Assembly: GCA_029857975.1 (NCBI GenBank)
Contig: JAOUFX010000021.1
Span: forward strand, 1-13,645
Direction: 5' to 3'
Length of the DNA: 13,645 nt
From: Deltaproteobacteria bacterium
Lineage (GTDB): Bacteria; Desulfobacterota; SM23-61
This document shows, one piece after another, positions 1 through 6,849 of the stretch. The notes beneath the pieces were generated by a model, which worked only from the letters and a program-made list of their open reading frames with translations, searched no databases and had not been told where the DNA came from. Position numbers and translations under genes: made by a program. Position 1 is the stretch's first letter. Every line of letters starts with the position of its first letter.

Positions 1-56
1 CTCCTTTTTCCTGTGGTTCGTGCCTTTTTTATAAGAGATTACCCCCCCGGTGTCAA
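1..56 (-). promoter_or_regulatory. Sigma70-type promoter and RBS for a gene beyond the left edge
   Basis: On the minus strand a perfect -35 box TTGACA (plus 51-56) is followed after exactly 17 bases by TATAAA (plus 28-33). Further down, the last bases before the window edge read AAAAAGGAG (plus 1-9), a good ribosome binding site. The start codon would lie just outside the window. This predicts a leftward gene, divergent from the DUF218 gene at 141. The gene itself is not visible. Confidence 0.6.
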
Positions 57-70
57 GGAGAAACTCGCTC

Positions 71-99
71 TTGCCTTGCGCCCCAGCCTTGCATATAAT
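71..99 (+). promoter_or_regulatory. Sigma70-type promoter of the DUF218 gene
   Basis: A -35 box TTGCCT (71-76) and a perfect -10 box TATAAT (94-99) are separated by 17 bases. Transcription would begin near 106, leaving a leader of about 35 bases before the GTG start at 141. The -35 box lies 14 bases from that of the divergent minus-strand promoter, so the two could share regulation. Confidence 0.7.
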
Positions 100-140
100 G
101 GAGCCTCTTGCGATTTTCACCCGGGCAGAGGAGAAATAAA

Positions 141-785
141 GTGACCCATGAAAAATCCTGGGGCAGAAGAATCTTATCCGCTCTCAACCTGATTCTCTGG
201 TTGGCTTTCTTTACGGTTTTAACTATCGCCTGTACCTCCTTGACCGACCACATGATCAAATCTTTGGCCGTCAAAGAAGATATCCGCAAAGCCGATGTCA
301 TTATCGTGCTTGCCGGAGGGATCGATAAAGGACGTTATTTAAGCCTTATATCTTCCCATCGTTTATTGCGGGGGGCGCAGCTTTATTTTGAGGGTAGGGC
401 TAAAAAGATTCTCCTTTCCGGGGGAGATCCCAAGAAGAGGGGAGTGGCGGAAGCAACGGTCATGGCTCAAGAAATCAGGCGGTTGAACATTCCGGCTGCG
501 GACATCATTGTGGAGAAACATTCCCTCCGTACCCATGAACAGGCGGTAGAGATAAAAAAAATCGGCGAATCCCAGCGCTGGAAAAGTATTCTTTTAGTTA
601 CTTCCTACAGCCATATGAAGCGTTCTCTTATGGTCTTCGAGCATGCCGGCTTCAAGGTTTATCCTGCTCCTGCGGATCCCCATGAAAAATATACGGACGA
701 CCCTCTCGGCCGTATCAGGCTTTTTAAAATGCTGCTCCATGAATACGGAGGTCTTATTTACTACAAGGTTAAAGGGTGGATATAA
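141..785 (+). CDS. Membrane-anchored DUF218 protein (SanA/ElyC/YdcF family)
   Basis: A 214-residue protein beginning at GTG 141, chosen because AGGAG (129-133) lies 7 bases upstream and the promoter at 71-99 would start transcription near 106; an upstream TTG at 108 has no ribosome binding site. Residues 11-31 form one hydrophobic helix after a basic N-terminus, so the rest probably faces the periplasm. The DUF218 domain covers about 51-205: DVIIVLAGG (52-60), LLSGGD (91-96), an E-x-x-S-x-x-T-x-E-x-A segment (125-135), and VTSYSHMKRS (153-162) with a conserved His. Family members SanA and ElyC affect envelope integrity and peptidoglycan or enterobacterial-common-antigen precursor handling, but the reaction is not settled for most. 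The family call is secure; the role here is not. The next gene lies 193 bases away past a hairpin repeat, so cotranscription is uncertain. Confidence 0.85.
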   Translation: MTHEKSWGRRILSALNLILWLAFFTVLTIACTSLTDHMIKSLAVKEDIRKADVIIVLAGGIDKGRYLSLISSHRLLRGAQLYFEGRAKKILLSGGDPKKRGVAEATVMAQEIRRLNIPAADIIVEKHSLRTHEQAVEIKKIGESQRWKSILLVTSYSHMKRSLMVFEHAGFKVYPAPADPHEKYTDDPLGRIRLFKMLLHEYGGLIYYKVKGWI

Positions 786-810
786 AAAACAGGCGATAGG
801 CAATAGGCTA

Positions 811-870
811 TCTGTGTTTACCCTGTTAGATAGTAAACATCTAACAGGGTGAATCCGTGTCCAAAAAGGA
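811..870 (+). repeat. 60-bp dispersed palindromic repeat, copy 1
   Basis: The core is a perfect inverted repeat with 12-bp arms (820-831, ACCCTGTTAGAT; 839-850) around a 7-base loop. The whole 60-bp unit recurs in opposite orientation at 6764-6822, with two substitutions and one single-base gap. It lies between the DUF218 and lipoate-ligase-like genes, in a 193-bp stretch that holds no gene. The A/T-rich loop and lack of a T-run argue against a plain terminator. The later part of this gap (about 926-950) is another repeat-like stretch of short CTCGCAAC/CCGCAAC units. Confidence 0.8.
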
Positions 871-978
871 ATTTTCTATGCAATCAAGTTTCCAGGCAAA
901 AATTAAACCCGAAACCTAAAATCCGGGACTGGAAACTCGCAACCCGCAACATGAAATACGAAAGAAGGAAGGGGGAAA

Positions 979-2070
979 ATGAAACGGCAATGGCGGTTCA
1001 TGCTTGTGAATGAAACCTATGCGGATTTTTCCATAGGCACCTCACCCGCACTGGAACGGGGCGTGATGGAGGGGACGTCCCCTAATACGGTGGTTTTAAA
1101 CGTGGCTCCGGAGGATAGCTTTACCGTGGGAATTCTGGACGATCCGGAGAAAGCCATCGATCTTAAATTTTGCCGGCAGAGGGATGTCGTCGTTCGCCGG
1201 AGGAACACCACCGGGGGAACGATTTACACGGCCAAAGGATCGGCGATCATATGTTACTACCTGCAGATGGCCGACCCGGCGGTTCCCCGAACCATCGGAG
1301 AGGCTTTTCCGAGGATTCTGGGAGATTTTGCCCAGGCCGCCCAAAATCTTTTCGGCTTTCCTGCCAGATATCGCCCGCTCAATGATGTGGAGGTGGAAGG
1401 AAGGAAACTGATGCCTTCCTCCTGCAAGGTGGAGCGGGACACCCTTGTTTTCCGCTTGGTCTTAAATGTCAAACCGCAGAATGTAGAAGTTACCTCTCAA
1501 GCGATCCTGCTGCCCCCGGAAAAAGTTCAGGATAAAACTCTAAAGACGGTGGAGGAAAGGATAACCCATCTGGAACGCGAGGCCGGCCGGGAAATCACCT
1601 GCCAGGACTTGGAAAATTATGCCCGCCAAGCCGTTCATTTATCGTTCGGTGAGATAGAATTCGTTTTCGGAGAAATGACCCCCCGAGAGAAAAAGTATTG
1701 GCAAGAATTCAGGGAGCTCTATTCCCGGGATAGCTGGTTCCTTGCCAACTCGGAGGCCTATCGCTTCTCCTCAATTCCTCCGGGAGCCAAAAGGGGCGAG
1801 CAGCGGGTCAAGGCTGTGGCCGGCCTAATCCGGGCGGTGGTCCTGAAACACGAGAATCGAATCTATGACATTATCCTCACCGGGGATTTCCATCCCCGTC
1901 CCCATAACATCTTGGGTGATATGGAATCCGCACTGAGGGGTGCAACGGTTATGCCGGATGAGATAAAAAGAAGGATGGGTGAGGTCTATCATCGTCCCGG
2001 CGTGGAAATTTCCGGAACCACTCTCGAAGATTTCACTGCCGCGGTTCTGGGTGCTTTAGAGAAAGCGTAG
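979..2070 (+). CDS. Lipoate-protein ligase-like protein (BPL/LPL fold, two domains)
   Basis: A 363-residue protein; ATG 979 follows the purine-rich ribosome binding site GGAAGGGGG. The N-terminal part (about 1-235) matches the biotin/lipoate ligase catalytic fold: RRRNTTGGTIY (73-83) stands where LplA has its RRxxGGG nucleotide/lipoyl-binding turn, and EGRKLMPSS (140-148) carries the conserved lysine (K143). The C-terminal part (about 270-325), with YDIILTGDFHPRP and a following leucine-rich helix, resembles the LplA accessory domain. LplA activates lipoate with ATP and attaches it to lysines of 2-oxoacid dehydrogenase E2 subunits or glycine-cleavage H protein. Here the GGG is TGG and the usual His-Asp after it is replaced by TAKG, and about 40 extra residues (180-220) sit between the domains. 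The substrate may therefore differ (octanoate, another carboxylate, or only transfer). No lipoyl-domain protein is encoded nearby. Family fairly sure; activity uncertain. Confidence 0.75.
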   Translation: MKRQWRFMLVNETYADFSIGTSPALERGVMEGTSPNTVVLNVAPEDSFTVGILDDPEKAIDLKFCRQRDVVVRRRNTTGGTIYTAKGSAIICYYLQMADPAVPRTIGEAFPRILGDFAQAAQNLFGFPARYRPLNDVEVEGRKLMPSSCKVERDTLVFRLVLNVKPQNVEVTSQAILLPPEKVQDKTLKTVEERITHLEREAGREITCQDLENYARQAVHLSFGEIEFVFGEMTPREKKYWQEFRELYSRDSWFLANSEAYRFSSIPPGAKRGEQRVKAVAGLIRAVVLKHENRIYDIILTGDFHPRPHNILGDMESALRGATVMPDEIKRRMGEVYHRPGVEISGTTLEDFTAAVLGALEKA

Positions 2071-2109
2071 GGTAAAATTTTATCAAAGGCCTTGACCCTA
2101 ACAAAAAAA

Positions 2110-3408
2110 TCATCGGCTGCGGCCGGCAAAACGATGAATGAGGGTGGGAGAAACGCCAAGATAGTAAGCCGCAACGATCAATTGGTGGCTGAGGGTTGTC
2201 TTCCAGACGCCCCCCGCCATCCAGCGGCGGGCTGAGGTGATGGCAGGGTAGGAGGCGGTATGGATACGGCCTTTTCTTTTAAGACGGCGGACGAGTTCAA
2301 AATCCTCCAGGATGGGCATGTCCGGATACCTGCCCATCTCGCGGAAGAGAGCGGATCTGATAAAAATTGCCTGATCGCCATAGGGAAGCTGCAAAAAACG
2401 GGATCGCCAGTTGGCGATCCGCTCGATGATTTGCAGCCCCCGGGAGGTCGCGTCCAGGCGAAACTCGAAGGCCCCCGCGGCAACGCCTGGCTGAGTTAGG
2501 ACCTGGCGAACGCAATCATCGAATCCTTCAGGTAAAAGAGTGTCGGCATGCAAGAAGAGCAATAGATCGCCCGACGCCATTTCGGCTCCGGCGTTCATTT
2601 GCCGGGCCCGGCCCGTCGGAGAATTAATTACCTTCGCCCCACAAGAGCGGGCGATCTCCATGGTTTGATCACGACTTCCGCCATCGACGACGATTCTCTC
2701 CACCTGCGAAGCATTGAGGGTCCCTCTCAGACACGCGGCAATGTTTTCTTCTTCATTCAGGGTGGGGATGATGATGGAGATCAGGGGGAAATTCCCTTGG
2801 GCAAATTTTTCCCAAACCGGCAGGTCTTCCGGTCGGTCCACATCGTCAAGTGGCTCGAGGAGAAAAACCCGGAGTTGCATCTTATCAGCGATCCGTAAAG
2901 TCTTTTCCAACACCTCACTGGTTCCCCAGAGAATTTCACTAAACAGTTGCGGAACGATTCTTCGTACCCCGATCAAATAATAACCCCCATCGCTGGCCGG
3001 ACCAAGGACGAGGTCGTTGCTTTTGAGTAATTCCAAGGCTCTTTGCACGAGAACACCGGTGAGCCCCGGGCAATCCGTACCCACAAGAACAACGCGTTCC
3101 CCGCCTGATTGGAACGAATCAGCAATCGCACGGGCCATACGCTCGCCAAGGTCTCCCCGGCCCTGATCGTGGTACAAAAAATCCGGTCCCAGCCATTGGC
3201 GGAGGAGATTTTCGTCTCCTCCTGCGAAACGGACTTCTACGGATACGGGTGAGTGGGTTTGCAAAAATCTGGCCCAGGCCATGGTGTGCTCACCCATCCG
3301 CCGATGCAAATCCGCCGCTCCTTCCGGGCCAAGGACGGGAATTAAACGAGTCTTCGTCATGCCTGGTTCAGGATAGCGGGTAAAAATAATAAGCCGGTCA
3401 AGAAGCAT
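2110..3408 (-). CDS. Fused TIGR04282-type transferase and TIGR04283-type family 2 glycosyltransferase
   Basis: A 432-residue fusion of two proteins that are separate in many genomes. Residues 1-203 are the DUF2064/CofC-like 'transferase 1' domain: PEPGMTKTRL (13-22), GTDCPGL (110-116), SDGGYYLIG (139-147) and DDVDRPEDL (188-196), a nucleotidyltransferase-like fold. Residues 208-425 are a GT-A family 2 glycosyltransferase: IIIPTLNEEENI, VVDGGSRDQT (240-249), the acidic LHADT site (286-290), PYGDQAIFI (342-350) and ILEDFELVRRL (366-376). Family names (rSAM/selenodomain-associated transferases 1 and 2) record their habitual pairing with the radical SAM protein encoded just upstream. In arsenosugar formation a glycosyltransferase acts after ArsS; that role here is inference. 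ATG 3408 is preferred over an in-frame GTG at 3435, because the extra residues are translated from a CTCTGTGGCTAAA repeat-like stretch. The ribosome binding site is weak (AAGAAAGA). Confidence 0.85.
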   Translation of the reverse strand: MLLDRLIIFTRYPEPGMTKTRLIPVLGPEGAADLHRRMGEHTMAWARFLQTHSPVSVEVRFAGGDENLLRQWLGPDFLYHDQGRGDLGERMARAIADSFQSGGERVVLVGTDCPGLTGVLVQRALELLKSNDLVLGPASDGGYYLIGVRRIVPQLFSEILWGTSEVLEKTLRIADKMQLRVFLLEPLDDVDRPEDLPVWEKFAQGNFPLISIIIPTLNEEENIAACLRGTLNASQVERIVVDGGSRDQTMEIARSCGAKVINSPTGRARQMNAGAEMASGDLLLFLHADTLLPEGFDDCVRQVLTQPGVAAGAFEFRLDATSRGLQIIERIANWRSRFLQLPYGDQAIFIRSALFREMGRYPDMPILEDFELVRRLKRKGRIHTASYPAITSARRWMAGGVWKTTLSHQLIVAAYYLGVSPTLIHRFAGRSR

Positions 3409-3423
3409 TCTTTCTTTTTTAGC

Positions 3424-3509
3424 CACAGAGATCACCGGAAAAAACGAGTATAAAAAATTTCAATAATTTGATAATTAATCCAGGGAAAAAAATATATGAC
3501 TCTCTGTGA
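3424..3509. repeat. Inverted 8-bp repeat in the 156-bp radical SAM/glycosyltransferase gap
   Basis: CACAGAGA (3424-3431) and TCTCTGTG (3502-3509) are perfect inverted copies, 70 bases apart, and the surroundings are A/T-rich. They look like two copies of a CTCTGTG(G/A)C dispersed motif rather than a terminator, since no T-run follows. The left copy overlaps the start region of the fused transferase gene. Confidence 0.4.
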
Positions 3510-3564
3510 CCTCAGGGTCCTCTGGGGAGATAGAATCTTGAAGGCATGATCTCCGCCAGATCGA

Positions 3565-4518
3565 TCAGACCAGAGCGCCTCCGCAAGAAGAACCGGATCC
3601 GGCAGTGCACCCGAAGCAGTGTTCGCCGGTAACGATCCGTCGTAAGGAGTGGGTTGCCGGATGGAAGGAGTGGATTTGATCTGGGGCCCCATGATTCACA
3701 GGACAGCCAAGCGCCAGGTTGAAGTCGCAATCATAGAGGGTGCCATCCCAGCCTACGCTGATCTGGTGGCGGCACATCAATCCCGCAACGGTTTGGGGGT
3801 TGAATGATTTCTTCAGAAGCTGAAAATAATTCTGGAGCTGACTCTGCCGCGTCAGCTCCGCACGAAATCGGCCCAAAGGCATATTGGTAATAGTCAACAG
3901 ACGGGTAAAAGCGATATCAAATCTTCTCCCCAGCTCGCGTCGATAATCTTCTTCCAGGGCCGACTGGGGGGGCGGTAGGAAAGGCCCTCCCGGATTGTAG
4001 ACAAGATTTAAAGGTAGGTCGGATTCATAGCCATAGCCCAAGCGGTTCAGTTTCTTAATGGCCGTGATGCTTTTCTCGTAGACCCCCAATCCTCTTTGGG
4101 CCTGGACATTTTCTTCCGAATAACATGGCAGGGATGCCACGAGGTGCACCCGGTGTTCTCTAAAAAATTTCGGGATATCCTCCATGCCTTTTTCGAGGAG
4201 CACCGTTAAGTTCGTTCTCACCTGCACCGCATGATCCGCTTGGCGGAGGGCGGTCACGAAACGACGGAAATGGGAATTCAGTTCAGGGGCTCCACCCGTC
4301 AGGTCAACCAGCCGACAACCCGCACTCCTGGCAGCCTTGAGGATCGACTGCATGATCGACCATTCCATCATCTCCCTGCGCCGGGGGGATGCTTCCAGGT
4401 GGCAGTGGATACATTGCTGGTTACACCGGAGTCCCATGTTCACTTGCAGGGTATCGATATCCAGGCTGAGCAAGCCGTCGCCGGTGATGCCGGCGGCATG
4501 TTTTTCAAAATCATTCAT
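3565..4518 (-). CDS. arsS: ArsS-like radical SAM protein with Cys-rich C-terminal domain (TIGR04167 type)
   Basis: A 317-residue protein. The radical SAM cluster motif CNQQCIHC places C32, C36 and C39 to hold a [4Fe-4S] cluster. Family-specific blocks follow: TGGAPELN, SLPCYSEENV with QRGLGVYEKS, LVYNPGGPFLPP, ITNMPLGRF, and a Cys-rich second half (MCRHQISVGWDGTLYDCDFN) ending in CFGCTAGSGSSCGGALV. Relatives can carry selenocysteine in this tail; here it is Cys. The terminal codon is UGA, but it follows a complete family-like C-terminus and is read as a normal stop. In cyanobacteria ArsS transfers the 5'-deoxyadenosyl group of SAM to dimethylarsenite on the way to arsenosugars. No arsM methyltransferase is visible here, so the substrate is unproven. 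ATG 4518 is preferred; upstream in-frame codons run into a tandem repeat and the preceding gene. The Shine-Dalgarno is poor, so translation may depend on the gene 31 bases upstream. Confidence 0.85.
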   Translation of the reverse strand: MNDFEKHAAGITGDGLLSLDIDTLQVNMGLRCNQQCIHCHLEASPRRREMMEWSIMQSILKAARSAGCRLVDLTGGAPELNSHFRRFVTALRQADHAVQVRTNLTVLLEKGMEDIPKFFREHRVHLVASLPCYSEENVQAQRGLGVYEKSITAIKKLNRLGYGYESDLPLNLVYNPGGPFLPPPQSALEEDYRRELGRRFDIAFTRLLTITNMPLGRFRAELTRQSQLQNYFQLLKKSFNPQTVAGLMCRHQISVGWDGTLYDCDFNLALGCPVNHGAPDQIHSFHPATHSLRRIVTGEHCFGCTAGSGSSCGGALV

Positions 4519-4538
4519 AATAATTTCGTTACTCTTCA

Positions 4539-4565
4539 CGCCTTGCGCCTTACGCCTTACGCCTT
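4539..4565 (-). repeat. Tandem 7-bp repeat (GGCGTAA/GGCGCAA) across the gnd stop codon
   Basis: Almost four copies of a 7-bp unit (plus-strand CGCCTTA or CGCCTTG) lie head to tail. The TAA inside one unit is the gnd stop codon (4550-4552), and the last residues of that protein (RRRKA) are encoded by the repeat. The unit length is not a multiple of three, so slippage would alter the gnd C-terminus and its spacing to the next gene. Confidence 0.8.
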
Positions 4566-5464
4566 CTCTCGTACACCGCATGGCCACCGAATTCATTACG
4601 CAGGGCAGCCAGCATTCGATCGGAAAAAGAATCGATCTTACGGGAACGGAAACGTTGAAAAAGGGAAGCGGCGATTACAGGTGCCGCCACAGCCATTTCG
4701 ACAGCCTGTTGAACGGTCCAGCGTCCTTCCCCGGAGTCTTCCACGTATCCTTTAAGGGAGGAGAGGTTTTTGTCTTTCTTGAAGGCGGATTCCGCCAGTT
4801 CAAGGAGCCAGGAGCGGACCACGCTTCCCTGGTTCCACAAGTGGGCCACTTTGGCCAGGTCGAGATTCTTGCCGTAGGGTGACTCCTGAAGAAGCTCAAA
4901 ACCTTCCCCGTAAGCGGACATCATTCCGTATTCAATCCCGTTGTGGGTCATCTTAACAAAGTGTCCGGCCCCTGTTGCGCCGCAGTAGAGATATCCATCT
5001 TGCGGGGCCAGCGTCTTAAAAAGAGGTTCAAGGCGTCGGTAAATTTTGCGCTCTCCCCCGATCATCAAACAGTAGCCGATTTTAAGGCCCCAAATGCCTC
5101 CGCTGACCCCAACGTCCAGATAGTGAATGCCCCCCGGTTTAAGTTCTCGGGCATGGCGGAGGTCATCCCGGTAAAAGCTGTTTCCGCCTTCTACGATAAT
5201 ATCTCCTTTGTTGAGTAGACCGCTGAGCTGGTCGATATGCCGAGCGGTTGGTTGGCCTGCGGGAAGCATAAGCCAGAGAACCCGCGGGGACTTTAAGATA
5301 TCCACCAGTTCTTGAAGAGAATAGGCTCCTTGGGCGCCTTGGGCGATAATTTCCTTCGTCCGGTCCGGAGAACGGTTATAAGCCACAACTTTGTGCCCGC
5401 CTTTAAGCAAGCGTTTGGCCATATTCATCCCCATCCGGCCGAGGCCGATCATGCCAATCTGCAT
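4550..5464 (-). CDS. gnd: 6-phosphogluconate dehydrogenase, decarboxylating, short form
   Basis: A 304-residue protein starting at ATG 5462-5464, with a strong GAAGGAGG ribosome binding site a few bases upstream. The Rossmann motif GLGRMG (7-12) binds the nicotinamide cofactor. Substrate and catalytic signatures are VEGGNSFYRDD (91-101), GVSGG (119-123) and KMTHNGIEYGMM (171-182), including the catalytic lysine K171 and H174-N175. The C-terminal helical block has GEGRWTVQQAVE. The length fits the short (about 300-residue) bacterial 6PGDH form rather than the 470-residue E. coli form; short forms are often NAD-preferring, which is inference here. It oxidises and decarboxylates 6-phosphogluconate to ribulose 5-phosphate. 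It lies between transaldolase (131 bases) and the radical SAM gene (31 bases) on the same strand. No glucose-6-phosphate dehydrogenase or lactonase gene is seen in the window. Confidence 0.92.
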   Translation of the reverse strand: MQIGMIGLGRMGMNMAKRLLKGGHKVVAYNRSPDRTKEIIAQGAQGAYSLQELVDILKSPRVLWLMLPAGQPTARHIDQLSGLLNKGDIIVEGGNSFYRDDLRHARELKPGGIHYLDVGVSGGIWGLKIGYCLMIGGERKIYRRLEPLFKTLAPQDGYLYCGATGAGHFVKMTHNGIEYGMMSAYGEGFELLQESPYGKNLDLAKVAHLWNQGSVVRSWLLELAESAFKKDKNLSSLKGYVEDSGEGRWTVQQAVEMAVAAPVIAASLFQRFRSRKIDSFSDRMLAALRNEFGGHAVYERRRKA

Positions 5465-5491
5465 AAATCCTCCTTCAAAGAAAAAATATTG

Positions 5492-5597
5492 GGACGCAGA
5501 TAAACGCCGATTTGAGGGATAAAGAAAAAAATTCAAATAGCTAGATTGGTTTAAAAAATTATTTTCTGTGTTTATCTGCGAAAATCTGCGTCCAATT
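5492..5597. repeat. Inverted GGACGCAGAT repeats filling the tal-gnd gap
   Basis: GGACGCAGAT (5492-5501) and its exact complement ATCTGCGTCC (5584-5593) bracket this 131-bp gap, and the next bases (ATAAAC / GTTTAT) also match. The right half (5568-5597) is a 30-bp unit that occurs identically at 6850-6879. It contains a short internal direct repeat ATCTGCG-AAA-ATCTGCG. Its end overlaps the tal stop codon. In the transcript the pair could fold into a long hairpin between tal and gnd. Confidence 0.75.
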
Positions 5598-6735
5598 AAA
5601 TTTTTTTGGATAGAAAGGAATCTCGCTTGGCAGCAATTTCTTTCAAGAGTAGAGAGAAGGAATCGGAAAAAAGCTTGACTCCCTCCTTCTCCAATTGTTC
5701 GGTAACTTGGTTGATGTCCACTCCGGCCGCCTTCAGCTCTATAAAAAGCCTTTCTGCATCTTCGAGACGGTCCCCGATGGTGATTTGAGCCCTGCCATGG
5801 TCTTTGAAGGCCATAAGAGTTGCCTCCGGCAGGGTATTAATGGAATCCGGGCCGATCAACTCCTGGACGTATTTGATGTCGCTGTAGTTGGGATTCTTGG
5901 TCCCCGTGCTTCCCCATAATATCCTTTGAACGTTTGCACCTTTTAAATCCAAGAAGCGTGTTGACGAGAAGATATTTTTGTATTTTTGATAGGCCAGCTT
6001 GGCGTTGGCCACGGCCGCTTGGCCCAGCAAATTTTTCATCTTCTGCTTGGCGGGGTCCGTGGATGCCGAGGCCATACGGGTTTCGAGGAGTTTATCCGCA
6101 AGCGTGTCCACCCGGCTCACAAAAAAACTGGCCACGGAAACAATCTCATGAATCGGCTGCCCCTGGCGCGTCCTCTTTTCCAGGCCGCGGAGGTATACTT
6201 CAGCAACCTCTTCGTAGCGGTTCCGGGAAAAAAGAAGAGTGACGTTCACATTCACCCCTTCGGCCGTAAGTTGTTCGATTGCCGGAAGCCCCGCTTTGGT
6301 TCCCGGGACTTTGATCAGGATATTTTTCTTGCTGATAGCGGAGAATAAGCGTTGGGCTTCGGCAACGGTCTTCCCTGGATCGTAGGCCAGGTCAGGGGAA
6401 ACCTCGATACTGACAAAACCGTCTTTGCCGCCGCTTTGCCGATAGGCAGGCCACAGCATATCTGCAGCTCGCGCGATGTCTTCCATGGCCAGGTCCAGGA
6501 ATAATTCTTTTTCGTCCCGGATCCCTTTGTCGAGCAGGTTTTTCAGGGAGGCATCGTAATCTTTGCTTCCGGAGATGGCTTTCTGGAAGATGGTTGGATT
6601 AGAAGTTACCCCGGTCACGCCATCCTCCTCGATCCAACGCTTTAATTCGCCCGAGTCCAGCAGATGACGGCTCAAATTGTCAAGCCATACACTTTGTCCG
6701 ATTTTCTGAAGTTTCCTTAACGCGTTGCCATTCAT
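5596..6735 (-). CDS. tal: Transaldolase, long (mycobacterial/cyanobacterial-type) form
   Basis: A 379-residue protein from ATG 6733-6735, preceded by AAGGAG at good spacing; a slightly longer in-frame start upstream would include the ribosome binding site itself. Transaldolase signatures are GVTSNPTIFQKAI (42-54), ILIKVPGTKAGL (139-150) with the Schiff-base lysine K142, GVNVNVTLLFS, SVASFFVSRVDT, and WGSTGTKNPNYSD near 275-290. The enzyme moves a dihydroxyacetone unit between sedoheptulose 7-phosphate and glyceraldehyde 3-phosphate in the non-oxidative pentose phosphate pathway. The length matches the approximately 370-residue TalAB subfamily rather than the 220- or 320-residue types. It lies 143 bases downstream of transketolase and upstream of gnd on the same strand. 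The stop codon touches a dispersed repeat. Confidence 0.93.
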   Translation of the reverse strand: MNGNALRKLQKIGQSVWLDNLSRHLLDSGELKRWIEEDGVTGVTSNPTIFQKAISGSKDYDASLKNLLDKGIRDEKELFLDLAMEDIARAADMLWPAYRQSGGKDGFVSIEVSPDLAYDPGKTVAEAQRLFSAISKKNILIKVPGTKAGLPAIEQLTAEGVNVNVTLLFSRNRYEEVAEVYLRGLEKRTRQGQPIHEIVSVASFFVSRVDTLADKLLETRMASASTDPAKQKMKNLLGQAAVANAKLAYQKYKNIFSSTRFLDLKGANVQRILWGSTGTKNPNYSDIKYVQELIGPDSINTLPEATLMAFKDHGRAQITIGDRLEDAERLFIELKAAGVDINQVTEQLEKEGVKLFSDSFSLLLKEIAAKRDSFLSKKI

Positions 6736-6763
6736 TGTCAACTCCTTCAAGATTCTCACCGCA

Positions 6764-6822
6764 TCCTTTTTGGACAGGATTCACCCTGTTAGATGTTTAC
6801 TATTTAACAGGGTAAACACCGA
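6764..6822 (-). repeat. 60-bp dispersed palindromic repeat, copy 2
   Basis: This is the opposite-orientation copy of the repeat at 811-870. The arms are 6783-6794 and 6802-6813, with one mismatch and a 7-base loop. The two substitutions and one gap against copy 1 include a change that weakens the stem here. It lies in the 143-bp gap between transketolase and transaldolase, close to the tal ribosome binding site, where it would form a hairpin in a shared transcript. Confidence 0.8.
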
Positions 6823-6849
6823 TTATCAGGATATTTAAAAAAATTATCC

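Noticed and set aside
108..140. Longer N-terminus for the DUF218 protein from a TTG at 108
   Set aside because: It would begin at about the predicted transcription start, without a ribosome binding site, whereas GTG 141 has AGGAG at 7 bases.
811..870. Palindrome as an intrinsic terminator for the DUF218 gene
   Set aside because: The stem is not followed by a T-run and the same unit recurs elsewhere in inverted orientation, so a dispersed repeat is the better reading.
4539..4565. CRISPR-like array
   Set aside because: Units are 7 bp with no spacers; it is a simple tandem repeat.
4231..4882. Long plus-strand frames (174 and 181 codons) opposite arsS and gnd
   Set aside because: They are antisense to two strongly conserved genes and have no family features.
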